DNA of 64,000 bases from Sabellastarte sp. h YS-2021 (Eukaryota > Annelida > Polychaeta > Sabellida > Sabellidae), in NCBI GenBank assembly GCA_964017235.1, contig OZ024936.1, forward strand, positions 38,648,040 to 38,712,039, read 5' to 3'. A program made the translations under genes and the position numbers. A model generated the notes under the pieces. That model was not told the DNA's origin, did not search any database, and worked only from the letters and a program-made list of their open reading frames with translations. Positions 10,578-21,453 of this stretch are shown here, in pieces; position 1 is the first letter of the stretch, and each line of letters starts with the position of its first letter.

Positions 10578-11084
10578 AGTGAGATTCATGCCTGGCAGAA
10601 TAGAAATATCAGACACCAATCTGACTGGTCAAAGGTATCCCTGTATCCATCTCCCAGCTTTCTTTCAAAGAATCAGCTGGCCAAAGAGGGTCCAGAGAGT
10701 GTGGCCCCAGTGGTTATACCAGCCCTGGCCCCAACTCTGGATAGATCCCTCAAATCTGATAGGTCCCTTTGTCCGGTCAGAGCGTTGCGCTACTATTTGG
10801 ACAGGACCTCAGATCTCAGGCGGAACAAGGAACTAGTCTTTGTCTCCTTCAAGAAAGGTTTTGACAAGGACATCTCGCCTGCCACTATCTCCTCGTGGAT
10901 CAAACAAACTGTGATCCTATGTTATGAGCTCTCTGACACAAAGGCCCATGATGTCAGGGCCTTTGCTGCTTCTAAGGCCTTCCAATCGGGAGTCTCCTTG
11001 GAACAAATATTATCAGCCTGCCACTGGAAATCGCACAATACCTTCACTCAGTTTTATCTGAAGGATGTCGCCTGGGCTGATTAG
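10578..11084 (+). pseudogene. DIRS tyrosine recombinase, C-terminal catalytic part (copy 1)
   Basis: This is the continuation of 2245-3274 after the LTR element; the first bases (AGTGAGATTCATGCC) match the uninterrupted gene at 26155 in copy 2. The frame is lost in 10590-10700 and recovered at about 10701 (PALAPTLD, LCPVRALRYYLD). The remaining catalytic boxes are present: HDVRAFAAS (His and Arg), CHWKSHNTF and the nucleophile Tyr in FYLKDV. It ends in a stop at 11082-11084. A short deletion before HDVR removes about eight residues relative to copy 2. Confidence 0.88.
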
Positions 11085-11329
11085 AGCTCTACCATCTGGG
11101 CCCGGTAGTGGCTGCTCAGCAGATCCACCAAAAACCCAGAACTTAGAGGAGATCTGTACAAATGTACATAGTGGACATTTGTATATATTGTATATATATA
11201 TATTTAAGAAGCATACATACAAAAAACAAAAAAACAGAAAAAAAAAAACTCTTACGTGCTTCCTGCGGGAGGTTTATTTCTATGGGACTGAACTCATCCC
11301 TCTCTTCCCCTACCTCAGAGCAGGTCTGT

Positions 11330-11346
11330 AAAAAAAAAGGGGGGGG
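11330..11346 (+). other. A-run/G-run purine tract in DIRS 3' region (copy 1)
   Basis: Nine A followed by eight G, just after a pyrimidine-rich stretch (TCTCTTCCCCTACCTC). The same arrangement occurs at 26919-26945, 45992-46013, 57321-57352, 47612-47631 and, in the old remnant, 37551-37562. Conservation between families suggests a function; a plus-strand primer like the polypurine tract of LTR elements is one guess. Confidence 0.6.
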
Positions 11347-11508
11347 TAAGTCGGTTTGGACCGTTTAACCGGTTTCTGTTGACCGACTATGGCCTTAAGG
11401 GTTTCTGGACCTCAGGGTCGACCCAGGCTTGGGGAGAATTTTGTTAGTTCTGGGTAAGAGTTCATCTAGTCCCTAGTAACTTACCCGCCGACCAAGCGGT
11501 AGTTATTC

Positions 11509-11605
11509 AGCTATTGTCCATTGGATAGGATGTATTAACGCAATAAAATTGCAAATTTAATAAGTAAATTAAATTTTTATAAGTTAATACCCTATCCAAT
11601 GGACA
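11509..11605 (+). repeat. Internal complementary region (ICR), family 1 copy 1
   Basis: Its first half is the inverted complement of the family 1 left tip (compare 62574-62610). Its second half is the inverted complement of this copy's right tip (about 11822-11880). In DIRS-1 such a region templates joining of the two ends into a circle. The predicted joint is GCAATTTTATTGCG. Confidence 0.85.
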
Positions 11606-11622
11606 CACAAGACCCTCCCACG

Positions 11623-11649
11623 GACCCCGCTATCAGTTTACTAGGGGTC
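11623..11649 (+). other. C4/G4 hairpin between ICR and right ITR (copy 1)
   Basis: GACCCC pairs with GGGGTC around a 15-nt loop. Equivalent hairpins sit at the same place in the other families (27195-27215, 47044-47067, 57944-57966, 47835-47861). Confidence 0.6.
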
Positions 11650-11664
11650 TAATAGGTTTAGACA

Positions 11665-11880
11665 ATGAAAAAGATGCCATGACGTCACTCTGTCTAGACA
11701 GGAAGGAAGTATGACACGACACCTGGCGAGTGCACTAGTACTACGGACCGGCCGGCCGGTGGAGACACAGGACGTCTTTTTCTGACGTTTGGCGGGCCGG
11801 TCTGTGCCGACCGGATAAGCTATTGTCCATTGGATAGGGTATTAACTTATAAAAATTTAATTTACTTATTAAATTTGCAA
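11665..11880 (-). repeat. Right inverted terminal repeat, family 1 copy 1
   Basis: An inverted match to 62574-62775, including a TGACGTCA site at 11680-11687 and TGTCTAGACA. The last ~55 bp are a right-end extension absent from the left ITR and complementary to the ICR. Confidence 0.88.
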
Positions 11881-13634
11881 AATTCATTCAATTGACACCC
11901 AGGGAAATTCACTTAATTATGGGGAGGCCCCAGATAACAGTCTACCATCTACAAAACACTAGAGAATAGTCATAAAACATTAACATGATGTTGTTACTTT
12001 GGGTGAATACTAACGTAACAGTGACTTCAGTAGGCAACATATTTTCCATGATTAGATTTTGTTTAATATCAAGTAAAGTTTCGATCATATATGTCAACCA
12101 TGGTAATATTAAGCAGAACCTTTACAATGTCATTTGTCGGAGTTGAACCAGTAGAACCAAAATAGTGACACTAGTATTGGCCCTAGCTCTAGTACAAATG
12201 TAACTTTTACAACAGACCAGGCAGTAAATCAATCTTTTTTATGTCACAACATGTAAATTTTTGCAGTGGCAAGTGAATGTGAAGATATAAATTGTCTGTT
12301 TTGTACAAAGTTAAGGCATTTTCCAAGTTACGGTTTGAAGCATTAGACAGCCCCCAAATCTGTCTTTCATCAGCCATGTTAAGACAACTTAAGTACAATT
12401 TAAGTACTAATTTAAATGGTGTTGGTTTAGAATTCACTTGCACCATTGTATAGTTAATCTTTGAATGTGGAAAGTGAAGTAGAACATATGCCCATGAATG
12501 CCAAGGAAAGCAAATACCAACCTTATGAAAATATATGATGAAATGGGGAAAAGTAACTTTTGACTTTGTAATCGTGGAACAAGGCCTTCACATTTTTGGC
12601 TTACTGATCATACAATATTTATAAATTCTGTTTTATTGAATAATTTAAAGTCAATTATATTATTCAAGTAAGTTAACCATATAGAAATAAGAGACAAATT
12701 TACCTTTAACCCTTGTATCAGAAATCTACTTATATTTTTGATACTTAGGACTATGATTTATAGCTGAGCCACCATGTCTCCTATAATCTTATCTTACAAA
12801 TCTGAAGCTTACTTCACAACCTTCAGCTTTTCACCTGCGATGTCTCATCCTTAATAGTTGTTGATCTCTGATTTTTCTGGTTTGATGTTCCTCGGAATCT
12901 GTTTAATGTGTCTTGGAATCTGGGGTCCAGTCCATCCATACTTCAACCCAGTAACTGTCTTTAGATGAAATTAAATGCTATAGAAATACTGTTAGAGTTA
13001 CCTAGTGTTGATTACTCTGCAAATAGACACAACAGAAACTGAGCCAACTTTATGTCTTGAAAGTGTCATGTATACATAGAAATCTTAACTAACTGTATGT
13101 AACACGTGTCAACGAAATCCCATGTATTCAGCATCAATTTCTACCATAAAAGAGGCAGAAACTAAAACACATGATTCAAATATTTTTGGCTCATAGTGAA
13201 TCAAAAGTTAGCATGGAACAATGTTGTCTGGTATATTAATTACAGACACTCTCATTATAAATTTGGTATTAAAAGTAAAGGGGCATTAATTAGAAAATAT
13301 ATGGTATATGTAATGATCAGTATTGATCTTCATTTATAGGTAAATGTATAATGAAAAGCCATGCATGGGGATTATATGTTTTTATGATGAGATACAGTTT
13401 ATTTTGGATCACAAAAAAAGTATTCGTCTGGTGGCTCTACACATGAAAGCATGTTGACAGTAACAGTTTCATAGATGCCAGACACCACATGACTAATTTA
13501 ATAAAGTTATTTGGGTTCTGCAAATCTAATTAGAATTTCTCCCTCAGAAAAGGTTATTGCCTTCTCTGTTAGGATTTTCATTTGTAAATCTATCATAAAA
13601 ACACATTTTAAAAGTCTTGGTAAATGACATTATT
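11881..13634. other. AT-rich spacer, no gene seen
   Basis: No long frame, splice-bounded exon or repeat stands out. A 79-codon minus-strand frame at 12207-12446 has no recognisable motif and is probably chance. Confidence 0.6.
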
Positions 13635-13660
13635 GTATCCCTGGTGCGAAGCGGGGATAC
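13635..13660. other. Hairpin at the head of the 157-bp array
   Basis: GTATCCC pairs with GGGATAC around TGGTGCGAAGCG. Such a structure next to tandem monomers is seen in bivalve repeats suspected to be Helitron-like carriers; that link is inference. Confidence 0.4.
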
Positions 13661-13702
13661 TATGGATTCATCATCGTCGTCACCCGCGTCCGCAGAGATT
13701 TC

Positions 13703-14727
13703 TTGTTAGCGACCTACAGTCCACATGTCTTTCCAGATTTCTTTCATATTTGGCAGGTGGCTTGATATGGTGGAGGACTCGCCACCCTATTTTTTTGGTA
13801 GGCTTTATGTCTAAATTAGGCCTGTGGTAGACAAAAATGTCTAAAATGTGGAATATTGCTTGTTAGCGACCTACAGTCCACATTTCTTTCCAGATTTCTT
13901 TCATATTTGGCGGGTGGCTTGATATGGTGGAGGACTCGCCACCCTATTTTTTTGGTAGGCTTTATGTCTAAATTAGGCCTGTGGTAGACAAAAATGTGTA
14001 AAATGTGGAATATTGCTTGTTAGCGACCTCCAGTCCACATTTCTTTCCACATTTCTCTCATATTTGGCAGGTGGCTTGGTATGCTAGAGAACTCGCCACC
14101 CTATCTTTTTGGTAGGCTTTATGTCTAAATTAGGCCTGTGGTAGACAAAAATGTCTAAAATGTGGAATATTGCTTGTTAGCGACCTCCAGTCCACATTTC
14201 TTTCCACATTTCTCTCATATTTGGCAGGTGGCTTGGTATGCTAGAGAACTCGCCACCCTATCTTTTTGGTAGGCTTTATGTCTAAATTAGGCCTGTGGTA
14301 GACAAAAATTTCTAAAATGTGGAATATTGCTTGTAAATGTGGAATATTGCTTGTTAGCGACCTACAGTCCACATTTCTTTCCAGATTTCTTTCATATTTG
14401 GCAGGTGGCTTGGTATGCTAGAGAACTCGCCACCCTATCTTTTTGGTAGGCTTTATGTCTAAATTAGGACTGTGGTAGACAAAAATGTCTAAAATGTGGA
14501 ATATTGCTTGTTAGCGACCTACAGTCCACATTTCTTTCCAGATTTCTTTCATATTTGGCAGGTGGCTTGGTATGCTAGAGGACTCGCCACCCTATCTTTT
14601 TGGTAGGCTTTATGTCTAAATTAGGACTGTGGTAGACAAAAATGTCTAAAATGTGGAATATTGCTTGTTAGCGACCTACAGTCCACATTTCTTTCCACAT
14701 TTCTTTCATATTTGGCAGGTGGCTTAT
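13703..14727. repeat. Tandem array, 157-bp monomer
   Basis: The anchor TTGTTAGCGACCT recurs at 13703, 13860, 14017, 14174, 14351, 14508 and 14665, so spacing is 157 bp except one of 177. The long unit contains a 20-bp internal duplication (AATGTGGAATATTGCTTG repeated at about 14315-14350). Monomers differ by only a few substitutions. The last one is cut short where the next array starts. Confidence 0.93.
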
Positions 14728-15490
14728 CGCTTAAAAGTATTGCAGATAGCCAATTTTTCTCAAATAACTCATTCATCTACTTTTGGGAGAGCTTTCACAT
14801 GGTGAAGTTTCAGACCCGTAGATAATTACTCACCTACTCAAAATGAGTAAATGCGAATTATCTCTTAAAAGTATTGCAGATAGCCAATTTTTCTCAAATA
14901 ACTTATTCACCTACTTTTGGAAGAGCTTTCACATGGTGAAGTTTCAGACCCATAGCTAATTATTCACCTACTCAAAATGAGTAAATGCGAATTATCTCTA
15001 AAAGTATTGCAGATAGCCAATTTTTCTCAAATAACTCATTCATCTACTTTTGGGAGAGCTTTTACTTGGTGATGTTTCAGACCCCTAGCTAATTATTGAC
15101 CTACTCAAAATGAGTAAATGCGAATTATCTCTGAAAGTATTGCGGATAGCCAATTTTCTCAAATAACTCATTCATCTACTTTTGGGAGAGCTTTCACATG
15201 GTGAAGTTCCAGACCCGTAGGTAATTACTCACCTACTCAAAATGAGTAAATGCGAATTATCTCTAAAAGTATTGCAGATAGCCAATTTTTCTCAAATAAC
15301 TCATTCATATACATTTTGGAGAGCTTTCAATTAGTGAATTTTCAGATCCATAGCTACTTACTCACCTACTCAAAATGAGTAAATGCCTATTATCTCTAAA
15401 AGTGTTGCAGATAGCCAGTATTTCTCAAATAACTCATTCACCTACATTTCGGAGAGCTTTCACATGCTAAAGTTTTTTTATGAATTTTTT
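14728..15490. repeat. Tandem array, about 133-bp monomer
   Basis: AAAAGTATTGCAGATAGCC recurs at 14733, 14867, 15000, 15133, 15265 and 15398. Each unit also carries CAAAATGAGTAAATGCGAATT. Divergence rises toward the right end, and the array grades into the related, longer units that follow. Confidence 0.9.
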
Positions 15491-16310
15491 ATATAATTTT
15501 TAATGCATTAAAATTAATGAAATCATGCACTAAATCAATTATAACTTGAAAAGTATTCCATTTAGAGCACTTTGTTAAAATATGTTATTCAGCTACTTTT
15601 TCCATAGCTACAACATGGTGAGTAACTTGGGTGTCTATCTCAATAGCTAAGTGAGTAATAGCTACTTTTGGATTTTTCACTTACTTCCATCATGAGTAAA
15701 ATCACTTGTAACTTGAAAACTATTGCATTTACAGAATTTTGTGCAAATATGTTATTCATCTACTTTTGGGTCAGCTGTTACATAATAAAATTTCAGACCT
15801 GTAGCTCATGGCATAGCTGAGTAATAGCTACTTTTACGTTATCACTGTTGAGTAAATCACTTATAACTTGAAAACTGTTGCATTTAGATTATTTAGTTTC
15901 AAAATGTTATTCACCTATTTTGAGGCAGCTATAAAGTTCCAGACCTGTGGCTCATTGCATAGCTGTGTAATAGCTACTTTGAGGTTCTTACTCAACACTA
16001 AATCATTTATAACTTGAAAAGTATTGCATTTAGAGCATTTTGTTAAAATATGTTATTCAGCTACTTTTTTCCATAGCTACAACATGGTGAGTAACTTGAA
16101 TGTCTATCTCAATAGCTAAGTGAGTAATAGCTATTTTTGGACTTTTCACTAACTTCCATCATGAGTAAAATCACTTGTAACTTGAAAACTATTGCATTTA
16201 GAAAATTTTGTGCAAATCTGTTATTCACCAACTTTTGGGTCAGCTATAACATAGTAAAATTTCAGACCTCTAGCTCGTGGCATAGCTGAGTAATAGCTAC
16301 TTTTGCCTTT
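15491..16310. repeat. Diverged tandem repeats, 145-170-bp units with 468-bp higher-order period
   Basis: AACTTGAAAA followed by TATTGCATTTA recurs at about 15543, 15710, 15854, 16011 and 16178. Two blocks starting at 15543 and 16011 are far more alike than neighbours, giving a higher-order repeat of about 468 bp. The same monomer type makes up the array at 51690-52775. Confidence 0.8.
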
Positions 16311-16423
16311 GCCGGTGGATACATCTTGCATCTGGCCACAGATGCGTCCTTGGTCTAGTTCTATTCAAAAACACTATTAAACATCTTGAAAGTTATTGGG
16401 TACTAATGCACTCTCCACAGCCT

Positions 16424-16585
16424 CAAGTGGGAAAGCTGGTAGTTGCTTGCCGTTGGTCGGCAGTTTACAGTACAGAACCCTAACGAACTGTATGTACTGG
16501 TTTCCTCTGCCCTTCCAACTACCCGTCGTGATATGACCTGTACAGTGTTGAAAGCGACGTAAAACCCCAAATAAATAAATAAAAC
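16424..16585 (+). mobile_element. SINE, second copy (5' truncated)
   Basis: It matches 5591-5748 with few differences, ending in AAATAAATAAA. The tRNA-like head is missing. I see no clear target duplication. Confidence 0.75.
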
Positions 16586-16589
16586 TGCG

Positions 16590-17640
16590 TATTTTGACCC
16601 TATTTATTGAGCTTTTTACAAAACATTACAAATCATTCACCAGGTCACGTGACTATGACGTCACATCCAAAATGGAGGTCAACCGATCGGTTGTCAGAAA
16701 ATATTCATTTTCATGGTGATTACAGCATTTCCAGGTTTGTTTATGCATTCCTTCTACATAATTCTTTTATTATTTTTATTTCAGAGCATAATGTGTAATA
16801 TATTTTCTTTGTTAACGCATATTTTATAGCGTAACATTACGGTATATTTACTACCTACCATTCACGGTTCTTTACTTTTACAGGCCCTTTCATTTGACAT
16901 TTCTGGAATTCGGATCCTGGTTTCAGTGTTTTGGGGTTCAATTCTGAGCCTAGGGTCTCCATTTTTAGCCTTTCTCCACCTTCAATTCTGGAGGTTGGGG
17001 GTTTACGGCTTCTGGCGAGGACTTTGCCTTCCACCTTTTGGAGATCCATTTCACTGTTACTGGTTTCCTACATTCCAATTTTATGTCAATTGGTCATTTG
17101 GTTTCTCAGTCCATTTTTAGTCCTTTGGCCTCTTTTGTGCCTAGGCTTCAGTCTAATCAGACTGCTTTTTGGTACTGGGATTACCTTCTCAAGACCATTC
17201 ATGTTCAGGGTCCTTTTAGAAGGGTTTATCAGTTGAATCCAACTGATTTTGCTACTTCCTTAACACTACTCCATTCATTTTCTAAATCTAGAAAAATTTT
17301 GTTTGGGGTTTGGTGGAAATCTTTTGTTACTCAACAGCTTTCTATTGCGTTTTCACCATTTTTTAGATCTGACGATCAATGGGCACATCTCCCTTTTGGG
17401 TATGTTGGGGGTTCCTCTGTCTACAGTTAACCTTTAGGCAGACTTCAGGACCCCTATTCAAACTTTTTCCCCACAAATGTTTGCTTTTATTCACTCTTTT
17501 TTCCCATTGCACTTGTGACATCCGGGGGGGGCGAGAGTGGACAACCCCCCATCGGTGTCTTACAAAAATGATGTCATATACGCAGTATGACTTGTGATAC
17601 TGACAACTGTTTTTAACATTGCGTTAGCAAAATATTTCCT
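16590..17640. other. T-rich region with unrecognised open frames
   Basis: Frames of 101 and 130 codons overlap at 16931-17236 and 17038-17430 (+). They are rich in Phe, Ser and Leu and show no domain I recognise. The texture, pyrimidine-rich on the plus strand, is like the decayed DIRS remnant at 29826-37650, so an old element is possible. A G8 run lies at about 17523-17531. Confidence 0.35.
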
Positions 17641-17888
17641 AATTTATATGTAGAGCTACAAACTTTCTATGCGTATTATTTTTGTTAGAGGGTATCATTA
17701 TAAAGAGTGGTGATTTATTAGATTAGTGACAAAAAGGTATATGGAAGTCATGTCTTCGGGGTTTGGTTATAACTTTAACCGGACGATTCAATACCATCAA
17801 ATATATATTTCCAAATGCTCCACCTTCTTTCGAATTGGGTCGATTGTGAGTTTATCAGGCTTAATGTTTCTTGTTCCAAATAAGTTTT

Positions 17889-18482
17889 TTAAATTTCTTT
17901 TTGAAGGAAAAAGATATTTAGTTTATAGTTATTTTTTGCACACCAGAATATATATTTCCGAGTAATCATAAGTATCAGGTTTAATGGCCAAAATGTTTGG
18001 TCATTCAGTAAATAGCCATGTAATTTCATTAAATTTGTTAGCACTAGATTTACCCCAAGTTTATTATTAATCCATTGTTGAATATTGTCCCACAGCTGTG
18101 TCACTTCTCTACATTTGCAAAATAAGTGCTCCAAGTTTTCATCATACCTTCCGCAGAATGAGCATGCATTATTCATATCTATTTTTAACTTTTTTAAATA
18201 GTCTTTGGTTCCTAAAATGCCGTTCAGTATACGATACTGAAACCAAATTACATTATTGTCGCATACAGAATAGAAGCAAATCTTGTATATTTGTTTCCAT
18301 TTTTCTTGAATCTGTATGTCCAGATTTTCATTTTGAACAATATTTGTCCATTTTATTTCACAAGTTGGATTATCATTCAGAGCCTCTGCATTATTGAATA
18401 CATGGTAGTAGTTCCTACAGCCACTTTTTACTTTGAAGAGCACGTCCAAATGAAAAGGATAAGTAGGCCTTTCAAGGGTCAT
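17889..18482 (-). pseudogene. LINE copy A ORF2, C-terminal domain
   Basis: A 197-codon stretch after the polymerase. It has WFQYRILNGILGTKDYL followed by a zinc-binding cluster, CSFCGRYDENLEHLFCKC (two Cys, then His and Cys), as in the zf-RVT segment of L1/Tx1-type ORF2 proteins. This region helps target-primed reverse transcription. A frameshift between 18482 and 18593 separates it from the upstream part; the missing link (ISIRDLRNKF...) is readable in a third frame. It stops at 17889 with a short tail. Confidence 0.85.
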
Positions 18483-18592
18483 ATTACCTAAAAGTCTATA
18501 CTTTGACGTGTATGTTTCAATTTTAGCTTTTATTGTATAGTAATTCAGGATGTTTACATTTATATTAAATTTATTCCTTAAGTCTCTAATAC

Positions 18593-19493
18593 TTATAAGC
18601 TTGCCTTCTGTATATCATTTACCAAGTAGATACCTTTCTTGTACCAGTCAGGGAAAAATATTGTGTTTTTGGAGATTTTAGAATTGTACCAAATGCAATT
18701 TCTTAGTAGTTCAGATTCATTCTGTGCTTGTTGTATTTTATTTAGTGCTTGCCAGTCTCTTAATACATTGTGCCAAAATTGATTATCAACAGCTAAAGCC
18801 ATTTCATTGTACCATTGATCTCCAAAAATTAAGGATTTGTTTATGTTTGCATACATTACTGTTAGTAGTTTGTGCCATTGTGAATTTGGTTGAGTAACTA
18901 GCTTCTTTATCCAGCTTATTTTAAGTGATTTATCAAAATTGTGAATGTTGATCATTTTCATACCTCCCTGCATATAGCTTAAAGAAATGGTGGATCTTCT
19001 TATTTTATCCGGCTTCCCATTCCATAAGAACTTGTACAGGATGGTGTTTAATGTTTTAAGAAATGATTCTGACCTTGGTATAGTAGATAATAGATGGACA
19101 CACTGTGATATCAGGTTAGTCTTGATGACCGTAATCTTGCCCAAAGGTGTCAAATATCTGTTGCTCCATGTCTTTACCAACTTTTTTATTTTTTCTAAAG
19201 CCTTTGTATAGTTGCGCTCTGTTATTATTGATAGATTTGTTGAAAATTCTATGCCTAACAGAGTGAAGTTGGTACATCCCCATTCTAGGTCTATGGTAAC
19301 GTTTAATTTGTCTTTGGAAAATTTTTTTCTCCCAATCCAGATTACTTTAGTTTTTTCCTTATTCATTTTTAAGCCTGATAAATTTCCAAATACTTCAAGA
19401 GTATTTAAGGCCGATTGTAAGGAGTGCTGGCTACCGTTCAATATTATTGTGGTGTCATCCGCAAACTGTGTTATTTTAAATTCGATATTTTAA
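18593..19493 (-). pseudogene. LINE copy A ORF2, end of reverse transcriptase
   Basis: It begins with the polymerase active site TQFADDTTIIL near 19450, in frame with 19490-21140 across one TAA at about 19492-19494. It continues with NLSGLKMNKEKTKVIWIG, TLLGIEFS and the thumb-like region with RYLTPLGKITVIKT and FLWNGKPDKIRRS. These motifs are typical of non-LTR reverse transcriptases. FADD is intact, so the stop codon is probably the main lesion here. Confidence 0.88.
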
Positions 19494-21140
19494 ATTTTTA
19501 ATCCAATTATATCTGGGTTAATTTGGATAAGTCTTGCTAGAATCTCAGCTCCAATAAGGAATAGATATGCTGAAATTGGATCACCTTGACGGCATCCTCT
19601 GTTAATTTTTATAGGTCTTGACAAAAAACCGCACTGTACGATATATGCAGTTATTTCCGTATTGAAAAGTTTTACCCACTTTATAAAATTTTCACTATAT
19701 CCAAAGAATTTCAGAACACTGTATAGAAAGCTCCATGAAAGTGAGTCAAACGCTTTCTCGAAATCTATTAACATAAGCATTCCTGGCATATTTTTATTTT
19801 CTGCTGCGTGTAAAAGATCATAGATCAATCTGGTAGATTCACTTATGTACCTTCCCTTTATGAAACCAGTTTGACAGTCTGAAATGACGTAATTTAAGGT
19901 TTTCTTAAGTCTTTCCGCTATAGTTCCTGATGCTAGCTTATAAATTACACTCAGCAAGGAGATGGGGCGCCAATTTTGTATTAAAGAACGATCTTTTTTA
20001 GCTTTTGGTAGGCATGTTATTATACACTGCCGAAGTGACGTTGTCAGGCAACCCTTTGAAAATCCACAGTTTATTGCATTTATAATAAAGTACTTTAGTT
20101 GACGCCAGAATACCTTGACAAATTCGACTGTTATGCCATCAATTCCGGGCGATTTGTTTGATTTCATTTTCTTGAGAACTTGTCCTACTTCATCAACAGT
20201 TACGGGTAGCCCAATGTCTTCTTCCGGGACTCTTGTGCTTGATTTGATACCTAAATTTTCGAAATTTATACTTTGCAGGGCGTCATCTCTATTTTCGAAG
20301 AGATTGGAATAATACTGTTGTACCTGACTTAGTATGTTTTCCTGATCTGTTATTACTTCTCCATTATTTAATCTTACTTTTCTTATTGTTTTTTCAATAA
20401 AGTGTTTCTTTTCAAGATTTGAAAAATATTTTGATGGTTTCTCTCCATCTTGCAGCCATTGCAGCCGAGATCTTACTAACTGCCCTTTTAGCTTGTTTGA
20501 CCTAATACTTTCTAAATCGGCTCGTTTATCCAATAATAATGTGGAATTTGCCGTATAATTTGGATCCTGGGCTTCAAGAAATTCAATGTCAGATATTAAC
20601 TGCTTTCCTACTTTTGAGGATTTTTTCTTTTGGGTTGTGGCAAATTTGATAGTTTCTCCTCTTATTCGGAGTAATAGTGTTTCTAAGAATAAATCATGGT
20701 CAATTATCATCTCGATATTGGTGAAATTGTTCTTTAAAAAGTCTAGATTGTATAAAGGAACTGCATATTTGAGCTTTTCTTCTACTATAATCCCATTTAC
20801 AAGATCGACATATTCTGGGCACTCCAGGAGACTATTATTGAATTTCCATAGGCCTTTACCTTGTAAGAATTTATTTATTTTTATTTCTAGTTCAAATGTA
20901 GAATGATCTGATCTATAGCTGGCTCTAATTTCGCAAGTGTTCGTTATATCTAGTATATTAGAAGAAGCGAGAAACATGTCAAGTCTTGCCTGTTTGACTG
21001 GATTCCGTCTTCTCCATGTGAATCGTTTTGTATCGGGATGTAAATCTCTATATATGTCGGACAGGTCATATTGTCTCATTGAATCAATAATGGCTCGTCT
21101 AGCTCTAGGATTGTTTACATGTCTATAATTAAAAGTATCA
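19490..21140 (-). pseudogene. LINE copy A ORF2, end of endonuclease and start of reverse transcriptase
   Basis: The 5' end continues the endonuclease cut by DIRS copy 2 (DTFNY at the junction, VNNPRARRAIID, then FTWRRRNPVKQARLDMFL and YRSDHS with the catalytic His). Reverse transcriptase blocks follow: MKSNKSPGIDGITVEF, NWRPISLLSVIYKLAS, QTGFIKGRYI, MLIDFEKAFDSLSWSF and GCRQGDPISAYLFL. The frame is open for about 530 codons, so this part is well kept. It supplies cleavage and cDNA synthesis for the LINE; its neighbour in the same protein is 18593-19493. Confidence 0.92.
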
Positions 21141-21342
21141 TTTTATTGCGTTAATATATCTTACCTAGTGGACCGGTGCAATAGTCCGGCGCCTAGCCGG
21201 TCCCGCCAAACATTAGAAAAAAATGTCCTGAGCTGGGCTCTGGCCTGGACCGGTAGTGTAGTATTCACTCGCCAGGTGTCCCCGGACACCCAGCTCCCCT
21301 ACTGCGCATGTGCGCGCATGCGCACTTCCTCTTTTTGTTTGG
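21141..21342 (+). repeat. Left ITR of DIRS copy 2, with promoter-like sites
   Basis: An inverted match to 27230-27412. The tip TTTTATTGCGTTAAT is unique to the left end. It contains GCGCATGCGC (21314-21323, the NRF-1 consensus core), then ACTTCCTC (ETS-like) and GGCGCCATTGT, about 110 bp ahead of the gag ATG. This would suit a TATA-less promoter; factor binding is inferred only. Confidence 0.88.
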
Positions 21343-21453
21343 CGCCATTGTGTTTAAAATCGGAAATATTTGAAGAGAAACTTTTATTATTATATACAGT
21401 GAATTAGTTTTTGTTTGGTGATCTATTGTGGATTATTACTTACTGCATGTATC

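Larger units (their letters stand above)
1..11880 (+). mobile_element. DIRS-like retrotransposon, family 1, copy 1 (left end outside window; split by LTR element)
   Basis: Order on the plus strand is the end of gag, a reverse transcriptase/RNase H/methyltransferase-like ORF, a tyrosine recombinase, a purine tract, an internal complementary region and a right inverted terminal repeat. This is the plan of DIRS-1-type elements, which move through a circular DNA and a tyrosine recombinase instead of LTRs and a DDE integrase. The recombinase gene is interrupted at 3275-10577 by an LTR retrotransposon and resumes at 10578. The right ITR (11665-11880) is an inverted match of the left ITR of the copy starting at 62574, which defines the family. 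Frameshifts, a gag stop and a changed RT active site show it is dead. Confidence 0.9.
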
